Assembly: GCF_900115755.1 (NCBI RefSeq)
Contig: NZ_FOXQ01000001.1
Location: forward strand, 992,001-1,056,000
DNA length: 64,000 nt
Origin: Parafilimonas terrae
GTDB lineage: Bacteria > Bacteroidota > Bacteroidia > Chitinophagales > Chitinophagaceae
Direction: 5' to 3'
This document shows positions 24,955-35,517 of the stretch, piece after piece. Every line of letters starts with the position of its first letter. Positions within the stretch are counted from its first letter, which is position 1. Both the position numbers and the translations under genes were made by a program. The notes under the pieces were generated by a model, which saw nothing but the letters and a program-made list of their open reading frames with translations, made no database searches and was not told the origin of the DNA.

Positions 24955-27900
24955 ATGGCAACAGAAAAAACCCATAAAGCATTGCTGTTTCAACGCCGCT
25001 TTACAAAAGAAGGCGTTAGCCCGTTTGATATGTTTGAGTACGATTACCGTACCAGCATCATCAAAAATCCAACGGGTGAAGTTTTGTTTGAAATGAACAA
25101 TGTGGAAGTGCCCAAACAATGGAGCCAGATTGCCACCGATATCCTGGCTCAGAAATATTTCAGAAAGGCAGGTGTGCCCCAGCCTGACGGAACTTTAGGC
25201 CGCGAAACCTCTGCAAAGCAGGTGGCGCATCGCCTCGCAAACTGCTGGCGGGTTTGGGGCGAAAGAAATAATTATTTCGATTCTGAAAAAGACGCCCAAA
25301 TTTTTTATGAGGAACTGGTTTACAGTATTTTAAACCAGGCCTGCGTGCCCAACAGCCCTCAATGGTTTAATACAGGGCTGCACGAAAGCTATGGCATCAC
25401 CGGCAAGCCACAGGGCCATTATTATGTGGATGGAAAGGACGGCAAACTGAAAAAATCAACCAGTGCCTATGAAAGGCCGCAGCCGCATGCCTGTTTTATT
25501 TTAAGCGTTGACGACGATTTGGTAAACGATGGCGGCATCATGGACTTGTGGATTCGTGAAGCCCGTATTTTTAAATACGGCTCTGGCGTTGGAACCAATT
25601 TCTCAAGAATTCGCGGTGAAGGAGAAAAGTTAAGCGGCGGCGGCACTTCCAGCGGTTTAATGAGCTTTTTAAAAATTGGTGACCGCTCTGCGGGAGCCAT
25701 AAAAAGCGGCGGTACTACAAGGCGCGCCGCCAAAATGGTTTGCCTTGATTTAGACCATCCTGAAATAATGCAGTTCATCAATTGGAAAAAAGATGAGGAA
25801 AAGAAAGTGGCTGCCATGGTTTCCGCTGGTTACGACAGCAGTTATGAAGGCGAAGCTTATGCAACCGTATCCGGTCAAAACTCTAATAACTCGGTTCGTA
25901 TTCCGAATGAATTTTTCAAAATACTCGAAGAAGATGGCGATTGGGAATTAAAAGCCAGGACTAACGGCAAAACGATGAAAAAAATTCCCGCACGTGAAGT
26001 ATGGAACCAAATTAATTATGCAGCATGGCGTTGTGCAGATCCCGGAACACAATATGATACTACCATCAACGAATGGCATACCTGTCCGCAGGGTGGAAGA
26101 ATCAACGCTTCCAACCCTTGTTCAGAATACATGTTTTTGGATAATACGGCATGCAACCTGGCAAGCGCCAACCTTATGAAATTCTTTGATACGGAGAAAA
26201 ACATTTTCGATGTTGAAGGTTTTTCTTATACCTGCCGCCTGTGGACTACCGTATTGGAAATTTCTGTATTGATGGCGCAGTTTCCATCAAAAGAGGTAGC
26301 GCAATTGTCTTATGACTATCGTACGCTCGGTCTCGGTTTCGCCAATCTCGGAACCATGCTCATGGTAAGCGGCATTCCTTACGACAGCGAAAAAGCCCGC
26401 AATATTGCCGGCGCTATCACTGCTATCATGACCGGAATCGCTTACAAAACCTCCGCGGAAATGGCGGCTGTTTTAGGTGCTTTCCCCCGTTTCGAAGAAA
26501 ATAAAGCTGATATGCTTCGCGTAATGCGCAATCATCGCGCTGCTGCTTACGATGCTTCAGATGCGTATGAAGGATTAAGCCTTCAGCCGGTGGGCATTAA
26601 CGCAAAATATTGCCCTGATTATTTATTATCTGCCGCCTGTAAAGCCTGGGATGACGCCGTTGAGCTGGGTGAAAAACATGGCTATCGAAATGCCCAAACA
26701 ACTGTAATTGCGCCAACCGGCACGATTGGACTGGTAATGGATTGCGATACTACCGGCGTTGAACCTGATTTCGCCCTGGTGAAATTTAAAAAACTGGCCG
26801 GTGGCGGTTATTTCAAAATCATTAACCAAAGCGTGCCGCAGGCTTTGAAAAATCTTGGTTATGCACCAAAAGAAATTGACGCCATTGTAAAATATGCCGT
26901 GGGTGCAGCCAGCTTTGAAGGCGCTCCTTTTATCAATCCCCAAACTTTAAGTGAAAAAGGTTTTCTCGCAGAAGAAATCCAAAAACTGAACAACGCCGCC
27001 ACTTCAGCATTTGAAATAGGTTTTCTCTTCAACAAATTCATTTTAGGCGAAACCTGCCTGGAAAGGCTTGGCTTTACAGCCGAACAATATAACGACTGGA
27101 ATTTTGACCTGCTGGATGCACTTGGCTTTACGGAAGAACAAGTTGAAGCCGCCAACAATTATGTATGCGGAACAATGACAGTAGAAGGCGCTCCTTTCTT
27201 AAAGCCTGAGCATCTTCCTGTTTTTGACTGTGCTAATAAATGCGGCAAAAAGGGTGAACGTTATATTCACGCCCACGGTCACATAAGAATGATGGCCGCC
27301 TGCCAGCCTTTCTTAAGCGGTGCTATTTCCAAAACCATCAATCTGCCACACGAAGCAACGGTTGAAGAAATTGCAGATTCCTACATGCTAAGCTGGAAAT
27401 TAGGTTTAAAGGCCTGCGCTTTATACCGCGATGGCTCTAAACTTTCCCAGCCGCTCAGCAATAAATCGGATAAGAAAAAAATAACCGACAACAGCCAACA
27501 GTTAACCGATGAAAAAGCTAAACCGGCTGACGGTGATCTGTTGACGGTTAACGAGAGCAAACTGGTTGACCTTTCAACCTTAAGTGCCGAAGAATTACTG
27601 GAAGAAGTTCATAAGCGCATGCAAGCCAGTGAGGATACTTCTTTAAAAAGGCAATTGTCAAAGATTGTTGAAAGAAAGACTTTACCGGCAAAACGCCGCG
27701 GTTTTACACAAAAAGCCAAAATAAACGGCCAGGTATTGTTCCTGCGCACCGGCGAATACAATGATGGCACATTGGGTGAAATATTTATTGACCTTGCCAA
27801 AGAAGGCTCCACATTACGCAGCCTGATGAACTGTTTTGCCATTGCCGTTTCTGTTGGTTTGCAATATGGCGTTCCATTGGATGAGTTTGTTGAAAAATTT

Positions 27901-28323
27901 GTGTTCACCAAATTTGAACCTGCTGGTATGGTAGATCATCCGAACATCAAAACCACAACTTCTTTGGTTGACTTTGTATTCAGGTGCCTGGCGTATGAAT
28001 ATCTTGACAGAACAGATTTAGTACATGTATTAGACAGGCCTGAATTAACCAATCTGGGCGAAGATGACGATGCAGAAATCATTGGGAAACCATCTTTAAG
28101 CAACCTGCATGTAAAATCAGTACCTGCGCCTGCTGTACATATACATAAAGCGCAGAAAACAACGGCTGGAGTGCATGCAGAAGCTTCAATGGATGCCGCT
28201 AATGCAGCAGCCAAAAATATGCAGAGTGATGCACCTTCCTGCAATGTTTGCGGGCATATTACGGTAAGAAGCGGCACCTGCTATAAATGCTTAAACTGCG
28301 GTAATAGTTTGGGGTGCAGTTAA
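24955..28323 (+). CDS. nrdJ: Adenosylcobalamin-dependent (class II) ribonucleoside-diphosphate reductase
   Basis: It reduces ribonucleotides to deoxyribonucleotides with a B12-derived radical, independent of oxygen. Recognisable blocks are VPNSPQWFNTGL, FKYGSGVGTNFSRIRG, the NPCSEYMFLDNTACNLAS active-site segment, and APTGTIGLVMDCDTTGVEPD. After the barrel comes a charged linker (about 825-895). A TSCPD-like domain then includes GFTQKAKINGQVLFLRTGEY and NPNIKTT-like residues (DHPNIKTTTS). The C-terminus is a four-cysteine tail (CNVCG...CYKCLNCG), likely a zinc finger or thiol relay. Length is 1122 residues. Confidence 0.95.
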   Translation: MATEKTHKALLFQRRFTKEGVSPFDMFEYDYRTSIIKNPTGEVLFEMNNVEVPKQWSQIATDILAQKYFRKAGVPQPDGTLGRETSAKQVAHRLANCWRVWGERNNYFDSEKDAQIFYEELVYSILNQACVPNSPQWFNTGLHESYGITGKPQGHYYVDGKDGKLKKSTSAYERPQPHACFILSVDDDLVNDGGIMDLWIREARIFKYGSGVGTNFSRIRGEGEKLSGGGTSSGLMSFLKIGDRSAGAIKSGGTTRRAAKMVCLDLDHPEIMQFINWKKDEEKKVAAMVSAGYDSSYEGEAYATVSGQNSNNSVRIPNEFFKILEEDGDWELKARTNGKTMKKIPAREVWNQINYAAWRCADPGTQYDTTINEWHTCPQGGRINASNPCSEYMFLDNTACNLASANLMKFFDTEKNIFDVEGFSYTCRLWTTVLEISVLMAQFPSKEVAQLSYDYRTLGLGFANLGTMLMVSGIPYDSEKARNIAGAITAIMTGIAYKTSAEMAAVLGAFPRFEENKADMLRVMRNHRAAAYDASDAYEGLSLQPVGINAKYCPDYLLSAACKAWDDAVELGEKHGYRNAQTTVIAPTGTIGLVMDCDTTGVEPDFALVKFKKLAGGGYFKIINQSVPQALKNLGYAPKEIDAIVKYAVGAASFEGAPFINPQTLSEKGFLAEEIQKLNNAATSAFEIGFLFNKFILGETCLERLGFTAEQYNDWNFDLLDALGFTEEQVEAANNYVCGTMTVEGAPFLKPEHLPVFDCANKCGKKGERYIHAHGHIRMMAACQPFLSGAISKTINLPHEATVEEIADSYMLSWKLGLKACALYRDGSKLSQPLSNKSDKKKITDNSQQLTDEKAKPADGDLLTVNESKLVDLSTLSAEELLEEVHKRMQASEDTSLKRQLSKIVERKTLPAKRRGFTQKAKINGQVLFLRTGEYNDGTLGEIFIDLAKEGSTLRSLMNCFAIAVSVGLQYGVPLDEFVEKFVFTKFEPAGMVDHPNIKTTTSLVDFVFRCLAYEYLDRTDLVHVLDRPELTNLGEDDDAEIIGKPSLSNLHVKSVPAPAVHIHKAQKTTAGVHAEASMDAANAAAKNMQSDAPSCNVCGHITVRSGTCYKCLNCGNSLGCS

Positions 28324-28349
28324 TATTATTTTTATATGATTAATAAAAG

Positions 28350-28376
28350 GAGGTTGCTGTAAGGCAGCCTCTTTTT
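28350..28376 (+). terminator. Terminator of nrdJ
   Basis: GAGGTTGC and GCAGCCTC pair (one G-T) around a six-base loop, followed by TTTTT. It begins 27 bases after the stop codon. Confidence 0.85.
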
Positions 28377-28593
28377 GTGTTACTGAAATGCTGCTAAAAA
28401 TTTACCCCTCTATCTATCAGTAAATTATTCTACCTTTTCAACCACAGGCCGCAGCCATTTGAACACAGAACAAACACCGAAAGAAACAATATAGAACTCA
28501 GATAAATTACCCGTAAGAATAATCTCTGATCATCGTTACATTCCAATCTTTGTATTGCTGCCGGCCTCAATAATAAACACCTAACCGGCTATT

Positions 28594-30537
28594 GTGAAGA
28601 CGCTTAAATACATATTGATTGCCTGTATATGCACAAACATTACAGTAACTTATTTGTATCCACAGGATGAAAAAGTAGATTCACTGAAACGGCTGCTGCA
28701 ATCTCCCAGGCAGGATACTGTACGCATTAATGCAAACATTGCCCTTAGTAATTTATTTATAGAAGATAAGCCCGGCACAGCACTGTTGTATGCAGTAACG
28801 GCTTTATCCATTGCTCAAAATATAAAAAACACAAAGCTTATCGCCAGGTCATCGCACACAATCGGTGTTTGTTATGATTACATTGGAAACCTTGACAGTT
28901 GCCTGTATTTTTTGAACAATGCTGCATCTCTTTATACATCGCTTAATGATAAAGAATATCTCTCCAATGTTATCAGCGATATGGCACTTGCTTACTATGT
29001 AAGAGGCAACTATGAGCTTTCGCTACGTAATCATTTCACTGCATTAAAGCTGCGGCAGGAAACAGGGAATAAAAGCTATGTTGCAAAGTCTCTGAATAAT
29101 ATCGGCGTATTATACCGCTCCAAAAAAGATTATACCAATGCTATTCATTATTACAGGCAATCACTTGCCATAAAAGAGGAACTGCATGATGAACAGGGCA
29201 TACTGAACACTTTAATAAACATCAGCAGCGCTTATAACAGTGAGGATAAATTTGACAGCACGTATTATTATGCCTACCGCGCCATGCAGCTCGCAAAAAA
29301 AATTCATGCAGAAAAAGATATTTATGGCTCGCAGGTAAATATGGGCGCTGCATTGGTGGGCCTGCACCGGCTGGATGAAGCAGAAGCTGTTTTTTATGAT
29401 GTAGAGAAAAGAGCTTTGGTGCACAATGACAGAGATGTGCTGATAACAGTTTATGAAGGACTGGGCGATATTTTTTCTTCACGCGAAAATTATGCAGCAG
29501 CAGAAAGTTATTTTTTAAAGGGATTGGAAACATCAAAAAAGAACCAGCGTAAAGAAAGAATGGAGGTTTTTTACCGCAAGCTTTCCAAATGCAACCGTAT
29601 GCTAACAAACTATGCACTGGCATTTAATTATGCAGATTCTGCTACAACGCTTCGCAATGATTTACTGAATGAAGAAAACCTGCGGCAACTGAATGAAATG
29701 GCTGCTGTGTATGAAACGGCAGAAAAAGAAAAACAGATTGATAAACTGAATGCACAAAATGCGCTGGCTGCTGCAGAAGCTATACACAACAAAAAAGAAA
29801 GAAATTATTTTATACTGGCTTCTGTTTTAATGCTTGCGCTGGCAGTGCTTGTCTGGATTGCTTTTGCATCCAACAAAAAGAAAAAAAAACAATTGGCTAC
29901 ACAAAACGAACTGATTGAAAAATCGTTGCAGGAAAAAGAAATTTTGTTGAGGGAAATACATCACCGCGTAAAAAATAATCTGCAGATAGTGTCAAGCCTG
30001 TTAAGCCTGCAGTCAGATTATATAGCAGATGAACACGCATTGCAGGCTGTGAAAGAAAGCCGCAACCGTGTGCAAAGCATGTCGCTCATTCATCAGAATC
30101 TTTACCAGGAAAATAATTTAACCGGCATAGATATCCAGGATTATATCGGCAAACTGTGCGACAATCTTTTTCATTCCTATAATATTCAACATAATAAAAT
30201 AAAACTGATTAAAGAATTGCAGCCGATGAATCTTGATGTGGATGTTGTGGTGCCGCTTGGGCTAATATTAAATGAACTAATCACCAATAGTTTGAAATAT
30301 GCTTTTAATGATGGAAGAGATGGTGCTATAAAAATTATTTTAAAAGAAGAAGACAGCCTATTAAAGCTCGGCGTGTATGACAATGGCACAGGCATTCAGC
30401 AAAAACCAAAAGATGAATATGGATTTGGATATAAAATGATAAATGCGTTTCTGCAAAAGCTGAAAGGGAAAATGAATATTTATGCCGAAGACGGGACCAA
30501 GGTGGATATTGAAATAAAAAATTACAAGCTTGTATAA
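28594..30537 (+). CDS. TPR-containing sensor histidine kinase (HisKA_2 type)
   Basis: The 647-residue protein starts (GTG) with a signal-like segment, [20 protein letters not shown]. At least five TPR units fill about residues 60-370 and would lie in the periplasm. A membrane helix spans about 404-425. The cytoplasmic part has a coiled segment and the phospho-accepting histidine in [11 protein letters not shown] (H456 or H457), then an ATPase domain with [13 protein letters not shown] and YGFGYKMI. The response-regulator gene starts two bases after its stop. Confidence 0.9.
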   Translation: MKTLKYILIACICTNITVTYLYPQDEKVDSLKRLLQSPRQDTVRINANIALSNLFIEDKPGTALLYAVTALSIAQNIKNTKLIARSSHTIGVCYDYIGNLDSCLYFLNNAASLYTSLNDKEYLSNVISDMALAYYVRGNYELSLRNHFTALKLRQETGNKSYVAKSLNNIGVLYRSKKDYTNAIHYYRQSLAIKEELHDEQGILNTLINISSAYNSEDKFDSTYYYAYRAMQLAKKIHAEKDIYGSQVNMGAALVGLHRLDEAEAVFYDVEKRALVHNDRDVLITVYEGLGDIFSSRENYAAAESYFLKGLETSKKNQRKERMEVFYRKLSKCNRMLTNYALAFNYADSATTLRNDLLNEENLRQLNEMAAVYETAEKEKQIDKLNAQNALAAAEAIHNKKERNYFILASVLMLALAVLVWIAFASNKKKKKQLATQNELIEKSLQEKEILLREIHHRVKNNLQIVSSLLSLQSDYIADEHALQAVKESRNRVQSMSLIHQNLYQENNLTGIDIQDYIGKLCDNLFHSYNIQHNKIKLIKELQPMNLDVDVVVPLGLILNELITNSLKYAFNDGRDGAIKIILKEEDSLLKLGVYDNGTGIQQKPKDEYGFGYKMINAFLQKLKGKMNIYAEDGTKVDIEIKNYKLV

Positions 30538-30539
30538 AC

Positions 30540-31163
30540 ATGAACGAGATAAGTATATTAATTGTGGAAGACGAGCCAATAGTGGCTGAAGATATTGCCG
30601 GCGCACTGCGAAGAAATGACTACATCGTTTCAGCAATTGTTTATAACAGGGAAGATGCGCTTGCTGAATTAAAAAACAACCTGCCCGATGCTGCCATACT
30701 TGATATAAACCTCAATGGTAAAATGGAAGGCATTGAAATAGCTGAAATCATTGCGTGTAATTATCATATTCCATTTCTTTTTCTTACATCTTATTCCGAT
30801 AAAAAAACACTTGCCAATGCAAAGGTTACAGAGCCGGCAGGCTATATTGTAAAGCCTTTTACAGAAGCAGGTTTATACAGTTCAATTGAAATTGCCCTGC
30901 ACAATTTTGCACAAAAAAGCAAACATAATTTTCCGGAATTAAAGCTATCAACAATTAATAAGTTTTTACCCTCGCCTGTAAGTGAGCGGGAGTTTCAGTT
31001 GCTGCAGTTAATTTATAATGGCTGCACCAATAAACAAATTGCCGCTGAGTTATTCATATCCATCAACACTGTGAAAAAGCATATCAATAACCTCTATTTA
31101 AAATTAGACGCCACTTCGCATTCTTCCGCTATTGCACGTATAAGGCAACTGATACTGCAATAA
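30540..31163 (+). CDS. NarL/LuxR-type response regulator
   Basis: The receiver domain (1-120) has E10/D11, the phospho-acceptor D55 in AAILDINLNG, and K103 in IVKPF. The C-terminal LuxR-type helix-turn-helix (about 140-205) includes SEREFQLLQLIYNGCTNKQI and FISINTVKKHINNLYLKL. It is paired with the TPR histidine kinase immediately upstream. The type IX-secreted protein downstream could be a target, but no site was identified. Confidence 0.92.
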   Translation: MNEISILIVEDEPIVAEDIAGALRRNDYIVSAIVYNREDALAELKNNLPDAAILDINLNGKMEGIEIAEIIACNYHIPFLFLTSYSDKKTLANAKVTEPAGYIVKPFTEAGLYSSIEIALHNFAQKSKHNFPELKLSTINKFLPSPVSEREFQLLQLIYNGCTNKQIAAELFISINTVKKHINNLYLKLDATSHSSAIARIRQLILQ

Positions 31164-31403
31164 ATTTTATATCAGTTTAAAAATCACCCGAAAGGGTAAA
31201 TGAAAGCTGCTGCGCTCAATGGAATTTTGTTTTTGGATTGAGATGATAGAGCAGTTGACAATTGACAGACTACTTACAGTTCACCGGCGATTTATTCACA
31301 ATTGGCTATTCACTTAAGCGATCAACAAATAACCATACCATCCATCTCTTTTCTACTTATTTAATCAAACGCAAAAACAATGCGTGCCTTAAAAATTTAA
31401 CTT

Positions 31404-33053
31404 ATGAAAAAACGAATGCTTTTATTCATTGCATGTTGCATTTATACATGCATAAACCTCTATGCACAAAACTGGACAGTTGATGGCAACACTTTAGATA
31501 CTACCGGCAAGTTCGGTTCTGTTAATAACAAAACCATACTGTTCATATCAAACAATAAAACTTATGGCAAGCTCACCAGCGGCGGCTTATGGGGCTTTGG
31601 AAATACAAGCCCAAAGGCGCAGGTGCATATTAATTCAAAACAGGCTGGCAGCAATCCTTTGCAAATTGATGTGCTTGATACGGCAAAGATGATTGTAAAC
31701 AGTAATGGCGGCGTTGCCATTGGCGACACGCTCATACCTCCCATTAATGGTTTATATCTTAAAGGGAAGCTTGGTATTGGTATTAATACTCCTGATGTGA
31801 AGCTGCAGGTTACAGGCGGCAGCAGCGTTCGGTTAAATAAAGGCGGCGCCATTGTAGCGGGGCAAATAACAGACAAAAATCTTGCAATAGACCACAATAC
31901 TATTCAGGCAAGAGATAGCGGCAACAGCGCCACCTTGTTTTTAAACCGGTATGGCGGAGATATAAATATGCTTTCTAATGGCATACACGTTGAAAGCAAG
32001 AACGGCTTTGTAGGCATTGGAACGCAAACTCCGGAGGCAAAGTTGCAAGTTATAGGTGGCACAGATATAACCTCACGGGGCGGTGGTTATATTGTTGCCG
32101 GTGATGGTGAACATGCACATTTAGTAATTGACACAAAGGGAATACAGGCAAGGGACCATAGCATTCTCGCTTATCTCTATCTTAATCCTTTAGGCCCTGG
32201 AATTGTAACAAATACAGATTTGTTTTTTGGAGACCCGGCCGGTTCTTCGGGTTATGGGGCCAGGTTAAATTTAATAAGTAAAAACATTTTAGGATCGGAA
32301 GGGAGTTTTGTTTCTGCTATTGACCGTGTATTTGAACTTGGTAATTCCTCAAACAGGTGGTTTGATGTATGGTCGATAGATGGCAGCATCAATACTTCTG
32401 ATGAAAGAGATAAAAAGAATATCCGACTCCTCAATTATGGCCTCAAAGAAATTATGCAATTGAAGCCTGTGCGCTTCAACTGGAAGAACAGCATAGAAGA
32501 TAATGACAAGATTGGGCTGGTTGCGCAGGATTTGCAAAAAGTATTGCCCGAAGTTGTAAAAGACCACGAATACAGAAGAGACGGCGCAGGCAAGACAGAA
32601 AAAATACCTGCACAGCATTTAGGCGTAATGTACGCCGATATTATTCCGGTGCTTGTAAAAGCCATACAGGAACAGCAAGAGGAAATTGAAACATTGAAAA
32701 AAGCAGCAGGCATAAACGCTTCAACATTGTCCGGCACTTCTTCATCAAACGAAAACCATGAAGAAAAAAATATTACAGATGTAAAACTCAGCAATGTTTC
32801 ACTTGAGCAAAATATTCCCAACCCATTTAGTGATAATACAAGCATTCATTACAACAAGCCTGCAAATGCAAAAAATGCTTCCGTTGTAATACATGATATG
32901 AGCGGAAAGCTCATTAAACAAATAACTCTTTCCGAAGCAAGCAGCGGAATAATTAATATATATGCATCTTCATTAAGCACCGGCATTTATACCTACTCAT
33001 TGATTATTGACGGCGTTACAATAGCAACTAAAAAAATGCTTGTGGCCAGGTAG
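31404..33053 (+). CDS. Type IX-secreted tail-fibre-like protein with S74 chaperone domain
   Basis: A signal peptide (MKKRMLLFIACCIYTCINLYAQ) precedes a 300-residue glycine/asparagine-rich repeat region with recurring LGIG-like and KLQV-GG units typical of trimeric fibres. An intramolecular chaperone of the S74 family starts at TSDERDKKN, with the probable self-cleavage pair S332 and K337, and runs to about residue 420. A coiled segment then leads to a C-terminal type IX sorting domain (about 465-549; EQNIPNPFSDNTSI...GIYTYSLIIDG). It should be exported to the cell surface. Autocleavage would detach the fibre from the sorting domain. Confidence 0.88.
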   Translation: MKKRMLLFIACCIYTCINLYAQNWTVDGNTLDTTGKFGSVNNKTILFISNNKTYGKLTSGGLWGFGNTSPKAQVHINSKQAGSNPLQIDVLDTAKMIVNSNGGVAIGDTLIPPINGLYLKGKLGIGINTPDVKLQVTGGSSVRLNKGGAIVAGQITDKNLAIDHNTIQARDSGNSATLFLNRYGGDINMLSNGIHVESKNGFVGIGTQTPEAKLQVIGGTDITSRGGGYIVAGDGEHAHLVIDTKGIQARDHSILAYLYLNPLGPGIVTNTDLFFGDPAGSSGYGARLNLISKNILGSEGSFVSAIDRVFELGNSSNRWFDVWSIDGSINTSDERDKKNIRLLNYGLKEIMQLKPVRFNWKNSIEDNDKIGLVAQDLQKVLPEVVKDHEYRRDGAGKTEKIPAQHLGVMYADIIPVLVKAIQEQQEEIETLKKAAGINASTLSGTSSSNENHEEKNITDVKLSNVSLEQNIPNPFSDNTSIHYNKPANAKNASVVIHDMSGKLIKQITLSEASSGIINIYASSLSTGIYTYSLIIDGVTIATKKMLVAR

Positions 33054-33152
33054 AGGAGGCTGTGCATCTCACAACTGCCACCTCTCATCTGTCCACTTTA
33101 TCAACTCATCTCTTATTAAAAACGTTTTAAAACTTCTCAAAAAAATAAAACC

Positions 33153-34307
33153 ATGAAACACTTGCATTTCTTACAATTTGGCTGCATCATTATTCTTGCT
33201 GCAGCTTTGTTTTCCTGCCACAAAATTGGCGGCATCATACCGCATAATCCCCCTGAAACTTCTGCATCGGCAGATTCTCTGTCAGATATTCTGCAGTTTA
33301 ACGATGCCAGTAAAATTGAAGGACAAATTCCCGGCGGGCCATCAGGCAGTTCTTTAAAAATTTCCTTCGAAGACACTTTGTTTTTGGTTGACCAGGTAAA
33401 ACTCCCCATTAAATTCCTACATACAGATACCACAGAAAATGTATCTGGCATTTTCCTGCAGGTAGTGGCGCTCGATGGCGGCAGCGCCGGTTATTATTAT
33501 GATGTGCCTGAAGTAAAAGATTTAGACAGCAGCGATACGGTTTCGGTAATTATGATGGGTATTGACCCAACCGGTTGGGAGCCGCCACTGAGCTTTAATA
33601 TTGTGATTACACCTTACGATAATGATAAGAATCCCATTGACCAGGCCATAGAGCCTGTAAAAATAATGCCGCATAAAAATGATGTAAAAAATGCATGCGG
33701 ACTGGAGTTGGCCAATAATGACACCTGGGATTGGGTGATGTCGTATATAGATTCGCGTACTCCTTTTTTTATTTCCACACCCGAAAAAGTATGGGGCGCA
33801 GACGGGCAATTTATAAATGGAAGCTGCTGCAATGGCATTTCCATATACGGGCCATGCCCCGGCGCCGACTCTGCTAATACACATTTGCATTTCAATACTT
33901 TTTACCAGATTGCAGGCGAGCAAATAACTTTTTATAACGGCAACACATTCGACCGCCGCACAGTAGAACGCGGTGCGGTTCCGCTGCCCGGCCAGAGCGA
34001 TTTCTGCCTGCCACTTGAAGGCATTACCGATTCTTATCAGAATGAAACATTGTATCACGGCACTTATACAACCGGCCCGGGATTTATTATGCCTGATATT
34101 AAAGCGCTGGGCGATTCAGTTGTGCTGAATATGCAAACACAGTTTTCTGACCCTCCTGGTGGCGGTTACGGAAACGACGGTGGCGTTATTCACTACCTGG
34201 ATTGTCATTCGCTTGTATTGATACAGCAGGACCTGGAAGGCTTCGGTCAGCATCTGTATAAAATTTATCACAGCACTATCGCGGAAAAATGGTTTGACTT
34301 TAATTGA
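33153..34307 (+). CDS. Predicted lipoprotein of unknown function
   Basis: I do not recognise this 384-residue protein. A signal peptide ends in the lipobox ALFSC, making C22 the lipidated residue. A DSLSD-rich linker follows. The body is beta-rich, with many aspartates and glycines, and holds cysteine pairs (GSCCNG, GPCPG near 225-240; C in CLPL and DCHS), which suggests periplasmic or surface disulfides. It starts about 100 bases after the type IX-secreted protein and may be its surface partner; that is inference. Confidence 0.65.
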   Translation: MKHLHFLQFGCIIILAAALFSCHKIGGIIPHNPPETSASADSLSDILQFNDASKIEGQIPGGPSGSSLKISFEDTLFLVDQVKLPIKFLHTDTTENVSGIFLQVVALDGGSAGYYYDVPEVKDLDSSDTVSVIMMGIDPTGWEPPLSFNIVITPYDNDKNPIDQAIEPVKIMPHKNDVKNACGLELANNDTWDWVMSYIDSRTPFFISTPEKVWGADGQFINGSCCNGISIYGPCPGADSANTHLHFNTFYQIAGEQITFYNGNTFDRRTVERGAVPLPGQSDFCLPLEGITDSYQNETLYHGTYTTGPGFIMPDIKALGDSVVLNMQTQFSDPPGGGYGNDGGVIHYLDCHSLVLIQQDLEGFGQHLYKIYHSTIAEKWFDFN

Positions 34308-34332
34308 GTGGATGTTTTTTCAAACGTGGGTA

Positions 34333-34366
34333 ACAGGGGGCTGCACAAAAAGCAGCTTCCTGTTTT
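34333..34366 (+). terminator. Terminator after the lipoprotein gene
   Basis: ACAGGGGGCTGC (34333-34344) pairs with GCAGCTTCCTGT (34352-34363), including two G-T pairs, then TTTTAT. It lies 25 bases past the stop codon. Confidence 0.85.
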
Positions 34367-34434
34367 ATAAAGTTCTCATCTTTCTCAAATCTTATTAAAC
34401 CGCTAATACATGCATTTCTAAACCCATATTCCTG

Positions 34435-34442
34435 TATTTTTG
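34435..34442 (+). promoter_or_regulatory. Promoter -7 element for pdhB
   Basis: TATTTTTG is an exact TAnnTTTG match, 20 bases before the ATG at 34463, giving a leader of about 17 bases. The -33 word is not obvious. Confidence 0.5.
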
Positions 34443-34462
34443 CCGCGCTTTAAATTTTTATT

Positions 34463-35449
34463 ATGCGACAAATTGCCTTTCGTGAAGCTTTACGCGAAGC
34501 GATGAATGAAGAGATGAGAAGAGACGAGCGTGTATTTTTAATGGGTGAAGAAGTAGCCGAATATAACGGCGCCTATAAAGTAAGCCAGGGCATGCTGGCC
34601 GAATTTGGCCCTAAACGTGTGATTGATACACCTATTTCCGAGCTTGGTTTTGCCGGTATTGGCGTTGGTGCTGCTCAAAACGGCCTGCGTCCCGTTATTG
34701 AATTTATGACCTGGAATTTTGCTGTTTTAGCGCTTGACCAGATTTTAAATACCGCTTCTAAAATGCTTGCCATGAGTGGCGGTCAAATTGGTTGCCCCAT
34801 CGTTTTCCGCGGGCCAAACGGAAGCGCCGGCCAGCTTGGCGCCCAGCACTCCACGGCTTTTGAAAATATTTATGCAAATATTCCGGGCCTGAAAGTGGTA
34901 TCCGTCTCCAATGGTTACGATGCTAAAGGGTTATTAAAACAGGCCATCCGTTATGAAGAAGATCCGGTAATGTTTATGGAAAGCGAGGTAATGTATGGTG
35001 ATAAAAGCGAAGTGCCTGAAGAAGAGTATTATATTGAATTAGGTAAAGCCGATGTAAAAAGGCAAGGCAACGATGTCACTATTGTTTCCTTCAACAAAAT
35101 GATGAAAGTAGCGCTTAGCGCCGCTGCCGAGCTTGAAAAAGAAAATATAAGCGCCGAAGTAATTGACCTGCGTACCATCCGCCCGCTCGACTGGATGACG
35201 GTTTTGGAGAGTGTAAAAAAAACCAACCGTCTCGTAATTGTTGCAGAAGAATGGCCCATGTGCGGTGTTGCCAGCGAGCTTAGCTACCGCATACAGAAAG
35301 AAGGTTTCGATTATCTTGACGCACCGGTTCTCCGCCTTACCAGCGCCGATGCACCCATGCACTATGCGCCAAACCTGGTAGCAGCTTACCTGCCAAGTAT
35401 TGACCGCACCGTGAACCTTGTAAAAGAAGTAATGTACCTGAAGAAATAA
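34463..35449 (+). CDS. pdhB: Pyruvate dehydrogenase E1 component, beta subunit
   Basis: With the alpha subunit it decarboxylates pyruvate and passes the acetyl group to lipoyl-E2. The thiamine-binding half is visible as VFLMGEEVAEYNGAYKVSQG, TPISELGFAGIGVGAA and GPNGSAGQLGAQHS. The transketolase C-terminal domain has AEVIDLRTIRPLDW and IVAEEWP. At 328 residues it is full-length. The alpha subunit is not adjacent, so E1 is encoded at two loci. A promoter and a terminator flank it, so it is probably monocistronic. Confidence 0.93.
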   Translation: MRQIAFREALREAMNEEMRRDERVFLMGEEVAEYNGAYKVSQGMLAEFGPKRVIDTPISELGFAGIGVGAAQNGLRPVIEFMTWNFAVLALDQILNTASKMLAMSGGQIGCPIVFRGPNGSAGQLGAQHSTAFENIYANIPGLKVVSVSNGYDAKGLLKQAIRYEEDPVMFMESEVMYGDKSEVPEEEYYIELGKADVKRQGNDVTIVSFNKMMKVALSAAAELEKENISAEVIDLRTIRPLDWMTVLESVKKTNRLVIVAEEWPMCGVASELSYRIQKEGFDYLDAPVLRLTSADAPMHYAPNLVAAYLPSIDRTVNLVKEVMYLKK

Positions 35450-35477
35450 AGTTCATATTTTAACAGGAATGAGATTT

Positions 35478-35516
35478 ATCCCGATGTTTGCAATACAACA
35501 TCGGGATTTTTATTGT
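35478..35516 (+). terminator. Terminator of pdhB
   Basis: ATCCCGATGTT (35478-35488) and AACATCGGGAT (35497-35507) form a perfect 11-bp stem, followed by TTTTTATTG. It overlaps any receptor-gene start earlier than 35518, which argues against such a start. Confidence 0.92.
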
Positions 35517-35517
35517 T

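Noticed and set aside
35488-35517. Earlier start for the TonB-dependent receptor
   Set aside because: It would begin inside the perfect terminator stem of pdhB.
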